From Burkholderiaceae bacterium (GTDB lineage: Bacteria > Pseudomonadota > Gammaproteobacteria > Burkholderiales > Burkholderiaceae), in the NCBI GenBank assembly GCA_021166835.1, contig JAJPEN010000062.1:62001-126000 (forward strand): DNA of 64,000 bases. Reading direction: 5' to 3'. A model generated the notes under the pieces. That model was not told the origin of the DNA. It did no database searches and was given only the letters and a program-made list of their open reading frames with translations. This document shows, piece by piece, positions 8,324 to 17,333 of this stretch. Position 1 is the first letter of the stretch. Every line of letters starts with the position of its first letter. The position numbers were made by a program, and so were the translations under genes.

Positions 8324-9439
8324 CTAGTCGCCCCAGACGATGCGCGCGACCTCGACGCAGCGCGCGAGCTTCGCGCGCTCGTCGTCCTCGCTCACCGGAT
8401 TGCCCGCGACCGTCGAGGCGAAGCCGCACTGCGGGCTGAGGCCGAGCTGCGCCAGGTCGATGTGACGCGAAGCCTCGTCGAGGCGCGCGCGCAGGTAGTC
8501 GACCGTCTCCAGCTCGGGCACTTTCGACGACACGATGCCGAGCACGACGCCCTTGTGCTTCGGCACGTGGCGCAGCGGCGAGAAGTCTCCGGCGCGCGCC
8601 GTGTCGTACTCGAGCAGGAAGTGGTCGACCTTCGCGTGGCCGAACAGCCGTTCCGCGACGTCGCCGTAGCCGCCTTCCGACAGGTAGCGGCCCTTGAAGT
8701 TGCCGCGGCACATGTGCACGCCGATCCGCATGTCGGCCGGCCGTTCGGCCACCGCGTCGTTGATCGCATCGACGTACAACCCGACCAGCCGCTCGGGATC
8801 GTGGCCCTGCGCGCGCACCCTGTCGCGGATCTCCGGGTCGCACAGCATTGCCAGCGGCACCTCGTCGAGCTGGGCATAGCGGCCTCCCGCCTCGTACAGC
8901 TCGCGCAGCTCCTCGCGGAACACGTTCGCCAGGTCGACGAAGAAGCTCTCGTCGTCCGGATACACGCCCGGCTCGGCGAAATGCGTGCCGCGCCAGAAGT
9001 GCAGCGTCGACGGCGAGGGCATCGTCACCTTGACCGCGCGGTCGGTGAGCGACTTCGTGAAGCGGTACTCGTCGACGGTGATCGGCGCCGAGCGGCGCAG
9101 CCGGCTCTCGACGTGCGGCGCGGTGAACTCGACGAGCTCGTCGTTCTCGTTGCGGAACCGGTATACCGCGGGCCGAATGCCGAAGCCGGCGGTCTTCTGC
9201 ACGAAGTGCAGCCAGTACGAGCCGCGGCGGAACTCGCCGTCGTTGACCACACGCAGCCCGACCGACTCCTGCATCGCGACGACCTCGCGGATCGATTCGT
9301 CGGTGATACGGCGGAACTCGTCGTCGCCCAGCCGCCCGGCCGCGTGCTCGCGCCACGCGTGGCGCAGCTTCGCCGGCCGCAGCAGGCTGCCGACGTGATC
9401 GGCGCGAAAGGGCGGTCGCCCGGTTGTCGTCGCTTGCAT
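8324..9439 (-). CDS. Core-MetE-like (cobalamin-independent methionine synthase C-terminal domain) methyltransferase
   Basis: Single-barrel methyltransferase of the UROD/MetE-like superfamily, 371 aa, equivalent to only the catalytic C-terminal half of MetE. Zinc ligands expected for thiol alkylation are visible: His242 and Cys244 in GVHMCRGNFKG, Glu277 in FLLEYDT and Cys338 in LSPQCGF. The N-terminus FRADHVGSLLRP matches short MetE homologues such as the YxjG/YxjH type. Such proteins move a methyl group to homocysteine or another thiol; the donor may be methyl-folate, a methylcorrinoid protein or a small molecule. The ATG at 9439 was chosen; the much longer open frame upstream runs through another gene. 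Given the corrinoid operon at 23-32 kb, a corrinoid donor is an attractive but unproven idea. Confidence 0.85.
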   Translation of the reverse strand: MQATTTGRPPFRADHVGSLLRPAKLRHAWREHAAGRLGDDEFRRITDESIREVVAMQESVGLRVVNDGEFRRGSYWLHFVQKTAGFGIRPAVYRFRNENDELVEFTAPHVESRLRRSAPITVDEYRFTKSLTDRAVKVTMPSPSTLHFWRGTHFAEPGVYPDDESFFVDLANVFREELRELYEAGGRYAQLDEVPLAMLCDPEIRDRVRAQGHDPERLVGLYVDAINDAVAERPADMRIGVHMCRGNFKGRYLSEGGYGDVAERLFGHAKVDHFLLEYDTARAGDFSPLRHVPKHKGVVLGIVSSKVPELETVDYLRARLDEASRHIDLAQLGLSPQCGFASTVAGNPVSEDDERAKLARCVEVARIVWGD

Positions 9440-9468
9440 CTCGCTTCCTCTTTCCTCGCTGGATGGAT

Positions 9469-10632
9469 TCACTTCCGCTCGAGCAGCCGGAACTTCCCGC
9501 CGTCGACGCGGATCAGGAACGCCGAACGCTCGTCGTAGCCGTTGTGGTCGGTCGGCGACATGTTCGACAGGCCGTTGTTCAGGTAGACGTTCCGGGTGCG
9601 CTCGAGCGCATCGCGCAGGGACGAACGGAACTCGGCGGTTCCCGGCTTGCCGTGCTTGAGCGCCTCGGGGGCGGCGTTCGCCACCAGCTCCATGGTGTCC
9701 CACAGGTGCGCACCGAAGATGTTCGGCTTCTGCGAGTGCACCGCCTCGTAGGCCTTCACGTATTCCTGCGTCGGCTTGCGGAACGGGCTCGATGCGGGCA
9801 GGTCGTCGGCGATCGTGAATGCCTCGCCGGTGAACACCGCGCCCTCGACGTCCTTGACGCCGAGCTTGATGAACTCCTCGGTGGCAACGCCGTGCGTCTG
9901 GAAGATCGGCCCCTTGTATCCGCGCTCGCGCAGCGCCTTCTGGGGCAGCACGGCCGGGGTGCCGGCCGAAGCGATGAATACCGCATCGGGCTTGCTCGCG
10001 ATCACCTTGAGCACCTGGCCGGTGACGCTGGCATCGCTGCGCGCATATACCTCGTGCGTCGTCAGCGTGATGCCGAGCTTCGGCGCCTCCTCGCTCAGCA
10101 CCTTGTAGTAGCCCTCGCCGTAGCCGTCGGACACGCCGATGTAGCCCAGCTTCTTCACTCCGGTGCCCGCGATGTACTTGAGAATCTCGCGCCCCATCAG
10201 ATCGTCGTTCGGCACGACCTTGTAGACCCACTTGCGCCTGTCGTCCATCGGCTGCACGAGCGCGGCGGCCGCCGCGAGCGTCAGCAGCGGCGTCTTCGTC
10301 TCGGCGGCGATGTCGAGCAGCGGCAGCGTCGTCGGCGTCAGCGACGAGCCGATCAGCACGTCGACCTTGTCCTCGGTGATCAGCTTGCGTGCGTTCTGCG
10401 CGGACTTCGTCGGATCGGACTCGTCGTCGAGCGCCACGTAGGTGACCTGCTGGCCGGCGATCTCGCTCGGAAGCGTCTTCACGGTACGCATCTGCGGTTG
10501 GCCCAGCGCGGCCCCCGGCCCGCTGGCCGAGACCGTTATGCCGACGCGGATCTGCGCGCCGGCGGGCGCCGCCGCGGCGAGCGTGAAGGCCGCGGCGGCC
10601 GCGGCCAGGATCGTGCTGCAGGTCGTCCTCAT
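9469..10632 (-). CDS. Branched-chain-type ABC transporter substrate-binding protein (set B)
   Basis: LivJ-like periplasmic receptor, 387 aa, with an Ala-rich signal peptide cleaved near PAGAQ (about residue 27). Mature sequence starts IRVGITVSASGPGAALGQPQ and includes KLITEDKVDVLIGSSLTPTT and YIGVSDGYGEGYYKVL, typical of HAAT binding proteins that often bind aromatic acids. It follows the set B livF by about 80 bases in the same direction and therefore completes the second HAAT transporter (livH, livM-livG fusion, livF, receptor). Ligand not assignable from sequence. Confidence 0.92.
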   Translation of the reverse strand: MRTTCSTILAAAAAAFTLAAAAPAGAQIRVGITVSASGPGAALGQPQMRTVKTLPSEIAGQQVTYVALDDESDPTKSAQNARKLITEDKVDVLIGSSLTPTTLPLLDIAAETKTPLLTLAAAAALVQPMDDRRKWVYKVVPNDDLMGREILKYIAGTGVKKLGYIGVSDGYGEGYYKVLSEEAPKLGITLTTHEVYARSDASVTGQVLKVIASKPDAVFIASAGTPAVLPQKALRERGYKGPIFQTHGVATEEFIKLGVKDVEGAVFTGEAFTIADDLPASSPFRKPTQEYVKAYEAVHSQKPNIFGAHLWDTMELVANAAPEALKHGKPGTAEFRSSLRDALERTRNVYLNNGLSNMSPTDHNGYDERSAFLIRVDGGKFRLLERK

Positions 10633-10713
10633 CGCTTCGTCCTCCTGTGCTGCGACGGTTCGCGTCGCGCTCTCGTTGCCGGTCGTTTCCGGCGGGCTGT
10701 TTTCGGTGGGTGC

Positions 10714-11463
10714 TCAGTACTCGGTTCCGCCCATCCCCAGGTAACTCTCGATCAGCCGCTCGTCGTCGGCGATCTGCGCAGCCGCGCCCTGCTGCGTGAT
10801 GGTGCCCAGTTCCAGCACGTAGGCGCAATCGGCGATGCGAAGCGCCGCACGCGCGTTCTGCTCGACGAGCAGGATCGACACGCCGAGTTCGCGCAGCGCG
10901 ACGAGCTGCTCGAACACTTCGCCGACGATACGCGGCGCGAGCCCCAGGCTCGGTTCGTCCAGCATCAGCAGCTTCGGCCGGGACATCAGCGCGCGTCCCA
11001 TCGCCAGCATCTGGCGCTCGCCGCCCGACAGGGTTCCGGCGAGCTGGCTCCGCCGCTCCTTCAGCCGCGGGAACCGCGCATAGACCGATTCGAGCGACTG
11101 CTCGCGCTCGCTGCGCTGACGGCGAAACGCGCCGAGTCGCAGATTGTCCTCGACGCCGAGATCGGCGAAGAGCTCGCGCCGCTCCGGGACGAGGCTGATG
11201 CCCGCGGCGACGCGAGCCTCCAGCGGCAGGTGCCCGATGGGGCGCTCGGCGAAGAGAATCTCGCCCTGTGCGGGCACCACGCCCATCAGGGCGTTCAGCA
11301 GGCTGCTCTTGCCGGCGCCGTTCGCACCGATGATCGTCACGATCGACGCTTCGCCCACCTCGATTTCGACGCCGTCGACGGCAACCGTCCGCCCGTAGCG
11401 CACACCCAGGCCGCGCGCCCGCAACGCGGGACGAATCGCCGCTTCAGGTGCCGAGGTATGCAT
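10714..11463 (-). CDS. livF: ABC transporter ATP-binding protein, LivF type (set B)
   Basis: Cytoplasmic ATPase of a HAAT importer, 249 aa. Walker A GANGAGKSS near residues 44-52, signature LSGGERQMLAMGRAL near 143, Walker B LLMLDEPSLGLAP, H-loop region SILLVEQN. The ATG at 11463 overlaps the end of the upstream permease-ATPase fusion by 20 bases, indicating coupled translation. LivF-type ATPases are about 235-250 aa, so the length is normal. It partners the LivG-like domain fused to the permease in the preceding gene. Confidence 0.93.
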   Translation of the reverse strand: MHTSAPEAAIRPALRARGLGVRYGRTVAVDGVEIEVGEASIVTIIGANGAGKSSLLNALMGVVPAQGEILFAERPIGHLPLEARVAAGISLVPERRELFADLGVEDNLRLGAFRRQRSEREQSLESVYARFPRLKERRSQLAGTLSGGERQMLAMGRALMSRPKLLMLDEPSLGLAPRIVGEVFEQLVALRELGVSILLVEQNARAALRIADCAYVLELGTITQQGAAAQIADDERLIESYLGMGGTEY

Positions 11464-13210
11464 CGAGCACCTTCGGATCGCTGCGGATCGTCGCCGGCGT
11501 GCCTTCGGCGATCTTCGTGCCGAAATCGAGCACGACGAGCCGATCGGCCAGGCTCATCACGAAGTCCATGTCGTGTTCGACCAGCAGTACACCGACGCCC
11601 TCGCCGCGCAATTCGCGCAGCAACGCCGCGAGCGCCTTCTTCTCCCCGTGGCGCAGGCCGGCCGCCGGCTCGTCCATCAGCACGAGCACCGGATCGAGAC
11701 ACAGGGCGCGTGCTACCTCGACGAGGCGCAACTGCCCGAGCGCGAGCGTGCCCGCCGGGCGCTCGGCCACGTCGGCCAGGCCGACCCGGCGGATCTGTCG
11801 CATCGCTTCGTCGAGCAGCCGCGCTTCCTCGTCGCGATCCAGGCGCAGCAGCGCGCGCAGCATTCCGGCCTCGCCGCGCAGGTGCGCTCCCAGCGCGACG
11901 TTCTCGAGCACGCTCATCTCGGCGACGACATCGGCATGCTGGAAGGTGCGTCCGAGGCCGCGCGCCGCGATCCGCTGCGGCGTCGACCCGGCGATCGTTT
12001 CGCCCCGAAGACGGATCTCGCCGCGATCGATCGCCAACGCGCCGCAGATCAGGTTGAAGGTCGTGCTCTTGCCGGCGCCGTTCGGCCCGATCAACCCGAC
12101 GATCTCGCCCGCACGAACGCCGAAACTCACCTGGTTGACCGCGACGAGGCCCCCGTAGGTCCTGGTGACCGAATCGACTTCGAGCAGTGCGCTCCCCCGC
12201 TCGGGCATCTCGCGCCGGCCCAGCATGCCGCCCGCGCTGCGACGCGGCGGCTGCACTGCGGGCGGCGGCCCGAAGACGATCGGCCAGACGCCTTGCGGCG
12301 CGATCTGCAGGGCGAGGACCAGCACGGCACCGAAGACGACGATCTCGTAGTTGCCGGCGCTGCCCACGAGCAGCGGGAGGACGTCCTGCACCTGGTCGCG
12401 CAGGAAGGTGATTCCGGTGGCGCCGGCGATCGCGCCGTACACCCGGCCGGCGCCGCCCACGACCGCCATCAGCAGGTACTCGATGCCGGCGTTCAGTCCG
12501 AACGGGCCCGGTGCTACCGAGCGCTGGAAATGCGCATACAGCCAGCCGGCGAGACCGGCGAGCACGGCGGCGAGCACGAAGACCTTCAGCTTCGCCGCAG
12601 GCACGTCGACGCCGAACGCCTCGGCGGCGATCGCGCCCCTGCGCAGCGCGCGTACCGCCCGGCCGGTGCGCGCGCGCAGCAGGTTGTGCGCGGCGACGAC
12701 CGAGAGCACGACCGCAAGCCAGACGACGACGAAATACTGGCGCGCATCGATCAGTGCGTGACCTCCGAGTTCGAGCGGAGGGATGCCCGACATGCCGTCG
12801 TGCGCACCGAGCGCGGAGAGATTGCCGAACAGGTAGAAGATCGCCGCACCCCACGCGATCGTCCCCAGCGGCAGGAAATGCCCCGACAGGCGGACGGTGA
12901 CCGCGCCGAGCAGCACTGCGCCGAGCGCCGTGGCGGCTAGCGAAAGCGGCAGGCTCGCCCAGGGACTGAAGCCCATCTGGACGGTGAGAACGCTCGTCGT
13001 GTAGGCGCCGACGCCGACGAAGGCCGCCTGGCCGAACGAGGTCATTCCGCCCACGCCGGTGAGCAGCACCAGGCCGATCGCGACGAGACTGGCGATTCCG
13101 ATGTAGTTGAACAAGGTGACCCAGTACGCGGGCATCAGGCCGGTGAACGGGAGCACGACGACGACGACGGCCACGAGGACCGCGGTGATCCGGCCGATGC
13201 CTGCGCGCAT
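11444..13210 (-). CDS. LivM-LivG fusion: HAAT permease plus ATPase (set B)
   Basis: One 588-aa polypeptide joins a LivM-like permease (about residues 1-300, eight or more hydrophobic segments, family motif LTGVGGMTSFGQAAFVGVGAY) to a LivG-like ATPase (about residues 335-588: Walker A GPNGAGKSTT, FQHADVVAEM, Walker B LVLMDEPAAGLR, LVEHDMDFVMSLADR). A Pro/Arg-rich linker separates them. The ATG at 13210 shares one base with the livH stop and has GGAGGA 6 bases upstream; a GTG at 13213 is an alternative. The same fusion architecture recurs at 54137-56011. Confidence 0.9.
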   Translation of the reverse strand: MRAGIGRITAVLVAVVVVVLPFTGLMPAYWVTLFNYIGIASLVAIGLVLLTGVGGMTSFGQAAFVGVGAYTTSVLTVQMGFSPWASLPLSLAATALGAVLLGAVTVRLSGHFLPLGTIAWGAAIFYLFGNLSALGAHDGMSGIPPLELGGHALIDARQYFVVVWLAVVLSVVAAHNLLRARTGRAVRALRRGAIAAEAFGVDVPAAKLKVFVLAAVLAGLAGWLYAHFQRSVAPGPFGLNAGIEYLLMAVVGGAGRVYGAIAGATGITFLRDQVQDVLPLLVGSAGNYEIVVFGAVLVLALQIAPQGVWPIVFGPPPAVQPPRRSAGGMLGRREMPERGSALLEVDSVTRTYGGLVAVNQVSFGVRAGEIVGLIGPNGAGKSTTFNLICGALAIDRGEIRLRGETIAGSTPQRIAARGLGRTFQHADVVAEMSVLENVALGAHLRGEAGMLRALLRLDRDEEARLLDEAMRQIRRVGLADVAERPAGTLALGQLRLVEVARALCLDPVLVLMDEPAAGLRHGEKKALAALLRELRGEGVGVLLVEHDMDFVMSLADRLVVLDFGTKIAEGTPATIRSDPKVLDAYLGT

Positions 13211-14247
13211 CACTCGTCCTCCGCGTGCGCCGGGGCACGCAGCGAGCGCCAGAGCAGCACCGGGAGGATCAGGCCGAAGACCAGCACTTCCTTGAAATTG
13301 CTCGTCCAGAACGAGAAGAACGCCTCGGCGATGCCCACGCCGAGCGAGGCGAGCGCGGTGAGCGGAAAGCTGACGAGCCCGCCGAGAATCGCGGCGACGA
13401 AGGCCTTCAGGCCGATCAGGAAACCGCTGTCGTAGAAGGTGGTGATGATCGGGCCGGCGAGCACGCCGGCCACCGCGCCCATCGCCGCGGCGAGCGCGAA
13501 CGCGATCTCGCCGGCGAGCGCGGTGGGCACGCCGACCAGCCGCGCGCCGAGCCGGTTCGACGAACAGGCGCGCAGCGCCTTGCCGAGCAGCGTGCGCTCG
13601 AAGAACAGCGCGAAGACGACGAGCAGCACCACCGTCGTCGCGACCACCGCGACGCTCTGCCCCGTGACGGGGATGTCGCCGAGCGAGAAATCACGCGAGA
13701 TCAGCGGCTGCGTCGCGACGCCCTCGGCGCCGAAGAACACGAGGCCGAGGCCCATCAGCGAGAAGTGCACGCCGAAGGCGGCGATCAGCAGCACGAGCAC
13801 GCTCGCCTGCGCCATCGGCGCGAAGGCGACGCGATACAGCATCGGTCCCATCGGGACGATCAGCGCGATGGCGAGCACGACGTGCACGAGCGTGCCCGTC
13901 TTCGCCGGCGCCGCGATTGCCGCAAGGTACGCGAGCAGCACCGGCAGCAGCAGGTTGATCGAGACGATGCGCGCGATCGCGCGCGGCCCGAGCACGTGCC
14001 GCTCCTGGATCAGCGACGCCACCGTGGACAGCACGCCGAGCACGAGCAGCAGCCAGATCGTCGGCGGCGTGCGGCCCGCCTCGAAGGCCGCGACCGTCAT
14101 CGCGCCGAAGGCGATGAACTCGCCCTGCGGCACGAGGATCACGCGCGTGACGGCGAAGACGAGCACCAGCGCGATCGCCGCGAGCGCATAGATGGCGCCG
14201 TTGATGACGCCATCCTGCACGAGGAAGAGGAAGATCGTCGAATCCAA
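13210..14247 (-). CDS. livH: HAAT ABC transporter permease, LivH type (set B)
   Basis: Inner-membrane permease of about 345 aa with many hydrophobic segments, starting with the family-like text VQDGVINGAIYALAAIALVLVFAVTR and ILVPQGEFIAFGAMTVAAFE, where LivH proteins usually have an LAHG motif. Both possible starts are TTG: 14247, just after the upstream gene's TAG, and 14274, which would overlap that gene by 23 bases. I prefer 14247 because the product then begins at the usual family position, but no strong ribosome site decides it. It is co-directional with and precedes the LivM-LivG fusion. Confidence 0.85.
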   Translation of the reverse strand: MDSTIFLFLVQDGVINGAIYALAAIALVLVFAVTRVILVPQGEFIAFGAMTVAAFEAGRTPPTIWLLLVLGVLSTVASLIQERHVLGPRAIARIVSINLLLPVLLAYLAAIAAPAKTGTLVHVVLAIALIVPMGPMLYRVAFAPMAQASVLVLLIAAFGVHFSLMGLGLVFFGAEGVATQPLISRDFSLGDIPVTGQSVAVVATTVVLLVVFALFFERTLLGKALRACSSNRLGARLVGVPTALAGEIAFALAAAMGAVAGVLAGPIITTFYDSGFLIGLKAFVAAILGGLVSFPLTALASLGVGIAEAFFSFWTSNFKEVLVFGLILPVLLWRSLRAPAHAEDE

Positions 14248-14251
14248 GGTG

Positions 14252-15595
14252 CTAGCTCGCCGTTCGGAGCGCAACCCGCGTCACGTCGATGCGCCGGTTG
14301 TCGCGCTTGTACGGCGCCGGAGCGACGGTCGCACGGATCGTTCGCTGCGGATATCCGGCGGAACCCCAGAGAACGGTTACCTCCGTTCCGGGACTCGCGA
14401 GCGCGACGTCGATCGTGCACAGCGACAGCATCTCGCGAAACCAGTAGCTGTAGCAGCGCGAAGTGCTCGCTCCGACCGGGCGGCCGTCGGCGAGCACCTC
14501 GTCGACGTGCATGCAGCCGAGCAGGCTGCGCGGCATCTCCATCGGCTCGTAGGGCTGCCCCGGGCGGAACAGCGACGCATGCACGTCGAGCACGTCCTCG
14601 GCGTTCCATCGCAGCGTGACGATCGTGCGTCGCGGATTCGCCAGCTCCTCCTCGAGCGCCGCACGGCCTCGAAACGCGTGGTCGAGCCGGATGCTCTTCG
14701 CCCAGCCGAGCTCGATCGGGCTGCGATACAAGGCCGACAGATCGTCGAAGCGAAGGCTGCCCGCCGTCCGGGGCGGCGCGGTCATGCTGCGGAAGCGCCG
14801 CGCGCACCAGTCGAAGTACGCCTTCTCGTCTTCGCCGTAGAGCGCCGGAACGTAGTCCACCGACGGCGTGGGGAAGCACGCCTCGACGTGATTGACCATC
14901 TTCGTGCGCCCGCCCAGGCGGCGGATGCCGAACTCGCGCCCGGCATCGAGCAGCGCCCGGTAGATCGCCGGGCCGTGCCGGCTCGGCCCGTGCAGCTCGT
15001 AGCCGAGCTCGCCCGCCATCCCCTGGCGCAGGATCAGGAACTCCCGGTCGCCGATGCGCGATCGGCGAAAGCGCATGAATCCGATGTCGCGCAGGCTCTC
15101 GCCGGTGAGCTTCTCGAGCAGCTCGAGCGAACTGGGGCCCTGCACCTGCGTGATGAACTGCGACAGGCCGAGCTGCGTGGCGCGCGCGCGATACCCGCCC
15201 TTCTCGTGCAGGTACGCGAGCCACGGCACGCCGGGGCCGCTGGTGAACAGGAACTCGTCGTCGGCCAGGCGCATCAGGATGCCTTCGCCCATCAGCTTGC
15301 CCGCGTCGTTGCACAGCGACAGGTGCTTCGCCTGCCCGACGTCGAAGGACGAGAAGCCGTTGACGGCGACGTCGGAGAAGAACTGCAGCGCGTCGTCGCC
15401 CTGCAGGTGGAACTTCGCCAGCGGAGACCAGTCGCCGACGTAGCACGCGTTCTTCCACGAAAGGCTCTCGTCGACCCAGCCCGAGTATTCGTAGGCCTCG
15501 AAATAGCCGGCGAAGCGGGTATAGGTGGGGACGGAGCGGTCGACCGGGACGACGGGCGTCAGGGCGATCGTGGGGGCGCTGTCGGGATCCTTCAT
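14252..15595 (-). CDS. Aminomethyltransferase (GcvT)-family, LigM/DesA-like folate-dependent demethylase candidate
   Basis: 447-aa GcvT-fold protein. GcvT-type domains bind tetrahydrofolate and accept a methyl or methylene group; family members near this length include the tetrahydrofolate-dependent O-demethylases LigM and DesA and dimethylsulfoniopropionate demethylase. Visible text: a central GcvT-like stretch with ITQVQGPSSLELLEKLTGES and GMAGELGYELHGPSRHGPAIY, and a C-terminal beta-rich domain. The ATG at 15595 has AGGAG upstream; an ATG 14 codons earlier is possible. It is embedded between two HAAT transporter sets. Role as a methoxyarene demethylase is inferred from family size and from the C1 genes nearby; glycine cleavage is unlikely because gcvH and gcvP are absent here. 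Confidence 0.75.
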   Translation of the reverse strand: MKDPDSAPTIALTPVVPVDRSVPTYTRFAGYFEAYEYSGWVDESLSWKNACYVGDWSPLAKFHLQGDDALQFFSDVAVNGFSSFDVGQAKHLSLCNDAGKLMGEGILMRLADDEFLFTSGPGVPWLAYLHEKGGYRARATQLGLSQFITQVQGPSSLELLEKLTGESLRDIGFMRFRRSRIGDREFLILRQGMAGELGYELHGPSRHGPAIYRALLDAGREFGIRRLGGRTKMVNHVEACFPTPSVDYVPALYGEDEKAYFDWCARRFRSMTAPPRTAGSLRFDDLSALYRSPIELGWAKSIRLDHAFRGRAALEEELANPRRTIVTLRWNAEDVLDVHASLFRPGQPYEPMEMPRSLLGCMHVDEVLADGRPVGASTSRCYSYWFREMLSLCTIDVALASPGTEVTVLWGSAGYPQRTIRATVAPAPYKRDNRRIDVTRVALRTAS

Positions 15596-15649
15596 CGCGT
15601 CTCCTGTTGCTCGTCCGCTCGCGGCCGTCCGATCCACTCGCGATGCGGT

Positions 15650-16504
15650 TCAACCGATCGCCGCGGCGCAACGCGCACCGGCAGGCTCGCCGGTGGGCAT
15701 CGGGCCGCCGCCGAGGTACGCGCGCACCACGTCCGGATGCGACAGCACCTCGTGCGGAGTCCCGTCGACCAGGTACCGGCCGTGATCGAGCACGTACAGC
15801 CGGTCGGCGAGGTCGGCGACCATCTGCATGTCGTGCTCCACCCAGAGGATCGGTATCCGCGCCTCGTGCTGGATGCGCAGGATGAAGCGCGCGAGATCCT
15901 CGCGCGCGTCGCGGTTCAGGCCGGCCGAAGGCTCGTCGAGCAGCAGCACCGACGGCTCCATCGCGAGTGCGCGCGCGAAGCCGACGATCTTCTGCTGCGC
16001 GAACGACAGATCGGCCACGCGCCGGTGGCGCAGCGCCGACAGCTCGACGAAATCGAGCACCTCCTCGCAGCGACGCCGGTGAACGACCTCGGCTTCACGC
16101 ACCGATCGGGTGAAGAGCGCCTCGGACAGCGGCCGCGTTCCGATGCGCGCGTGACGCCCGACGAGCAGGTTCTGCAGGACCGTGAGATGCGGAAACAGTT
16201 CGCCGTGCTGGAAAGTGCGCGCGACGCCGACGCCGGCGATCGCGTGCGGCCGTCTGCCGACGAGATCGTGCTCGTGGAAACGGATGCGGCCCGACTGCGG
16301 ACGATAGATGCCGCAGATGCAGTTCAGCACGCTCGTCTTTCCGGCGCCGTTCGGTCCGATGAGCGCGAGCAGTTCGCCCGCGCGCAGTGCGAGCGACACG
16401 TCGTCGAGCACGGCCAGTCCGCCGAAATGCAGCGACACGCGCTCCAGCGCAACGACGACATCGGCCGGCGCAGGGCCGCCAACGCGCGCCGCCGGCTCAG
16501 CCAT
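15650..16504 (-). CDS. livG: ABC transporter ATP-binding protein, LivG type (set A)
   Basis: ATPase of a HAAT importer, 284 aa. Walker A GPNGAGKTSV, Q-loop region FQHGELFPHL, Walker B VLLLDEPSAGLN, H-loop WVEHDMQMVADLADR. The ABC signature is atypical (LSFAQQK in place of LSGGQ), within the range seen in LivG proteins. The ATG at 16504 was chosen because it overlaps the livF stop (16497) by a few bases; the longer open frame starts inside livF in another frame. Last gene of transporter set A, followed by the GcvT-like gene. Confidence 0.92.
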   Translation of the reverse strand: MAEPAARVGGPAPADVVVALERVSLHFGGLAVLDDVSLALRAGELLALIGPNGAGKTSVLNCICGIYRPQSGRIRFHEHDLVGRRPHAIAGVGVARTFQHGELFPHLTVLQNLLVGRHARIGTRPLSEALFTRSVREAEVVHRRRCEEVLDFVELSALRHRRVADLSFAQQKIVGFARALAMEPSVLLLDEPSAGLNRDAREDLARFILRIQHEARIPILWVEHDMQMVADLADRLYVLDHGRYLVDGTPHEVLSHPDVVRAYLGGGPMPTGEPAGARCAAAIG

Positions 16505-17333
16505 ACCATCTCCGGCTGCGCCGGTACTGCTTGACGTCCCGGTAGCTGCGTCGCCCGGCGCCGCCCGCACCGAGATAGAAGTCCTGCACGTCCTGGTGTC
16601 CGGACAGCCGGCCGCGGTCGCCGTCGAGCACGATGCGGCCGTTCTCGACGATGTAGGCGTAGTCGGCGATGCCGAGCGCCACCGGGGCGTTCTGCTCGAC
16701 GAGCAGGATGCTCATGCCGAGGTCGCGGCGGATCGCGCACAGCCGCTCGGCGAGTTGCTCGACGACGATCGGAGCGAGCCCGAGCGAGAGTTCGTCGACG
16801 AGCAGCAGGCGCGGTGCGCACATCAGCGCGGAGCCGATCGCCAGCATCTGGCGCTCGCCGCCCGACAGGTACCCGGCCTCGCGCTCGCGCAGCCGCGCCA
16901 GCGCAGGGAAGTATTCGTAGACCGCCTGGCGCATCGACGCACCCGCGGCGGCTCGCCGCCCGACGACCGCATCGAGGTTCTCCTCGACGCTGAGGTTCTC
17001 GAACACCTTGTCGCGCTCCGGCACGAGCACGATGCCGCGCCCGGTGACCCAGTGGGGCGCGCGGTTGGCGATCGCTTCGCCGTCGAAGCAGATCGTGCCC
17101 TCGCTCACGCGTGCGTCGTCGACACCGAGAAAGCCCGAGATCGCGCGCAGGATCGTCGTCTTGCCTGCGCCGTTGCTGCCGAGCAGCGCAACGATCTGCC
17201 GGTCGAGTACCTGCAGCGAGACTCCCTGCACGGCAATGGCGATGCGGTGGTAGGTGACCTCGACCTGGTCGAGCTCGAGCAGCGGCGACGGCTGCCGGGC
17301 CGCGCTTTCCGTTTCGCGAAAACCCGTGCTCAT
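16497..17333 (-). CDS. livF: ABC transporter ATP-binding protein, LivF type (set A)
   Basis: ATPase of a HAAT importer, 278 aa. Walker A GSNGAGKTTI, signature YLSGGERQMLAIGSAL, Walker B LLLVDELSLGLAP (Leu where most have Pro), H-loop LLVEQNAPVALGIADYAY. A basic tail of about 25 residues extends past the usual LivF end. The ATG at 17333 forms an ATGA overlap with the stop of the upstream LivM gene, so the longer open frame reading through LivM is not the gene. Confidence 0.92.
   Translation of the reverse strand: MSTGFRETESAARQPSPLLELDQVEVTYHRIAIAVQGVSLQVLDRQIVALLGSNGAGKTTILRAISGFLGVDDARVSEGTICFDGEAIANRAPHWVTGRGIVLVPERDKVFENLSVEENLDAVVGRRAAAGASMRQAVYEYFPALARLREREAGYLSGGERQMLAIGSALMCAPRLLLVDELSLGLAPIVVEQLAERLCAIRRDLGMSILLVEQNAPVALGIADYAYIVENGRIVLDGDRGRLSGHQDVQDFYLGAGGAGRRSYRDVKQYRRSRRWYG

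Noticed and set aside
10678..10693. Short GC stem between set B livF and its receptor gene
   Set aside because: Five base pairs with no T-run; such stems are expected by chance at this G+C content.
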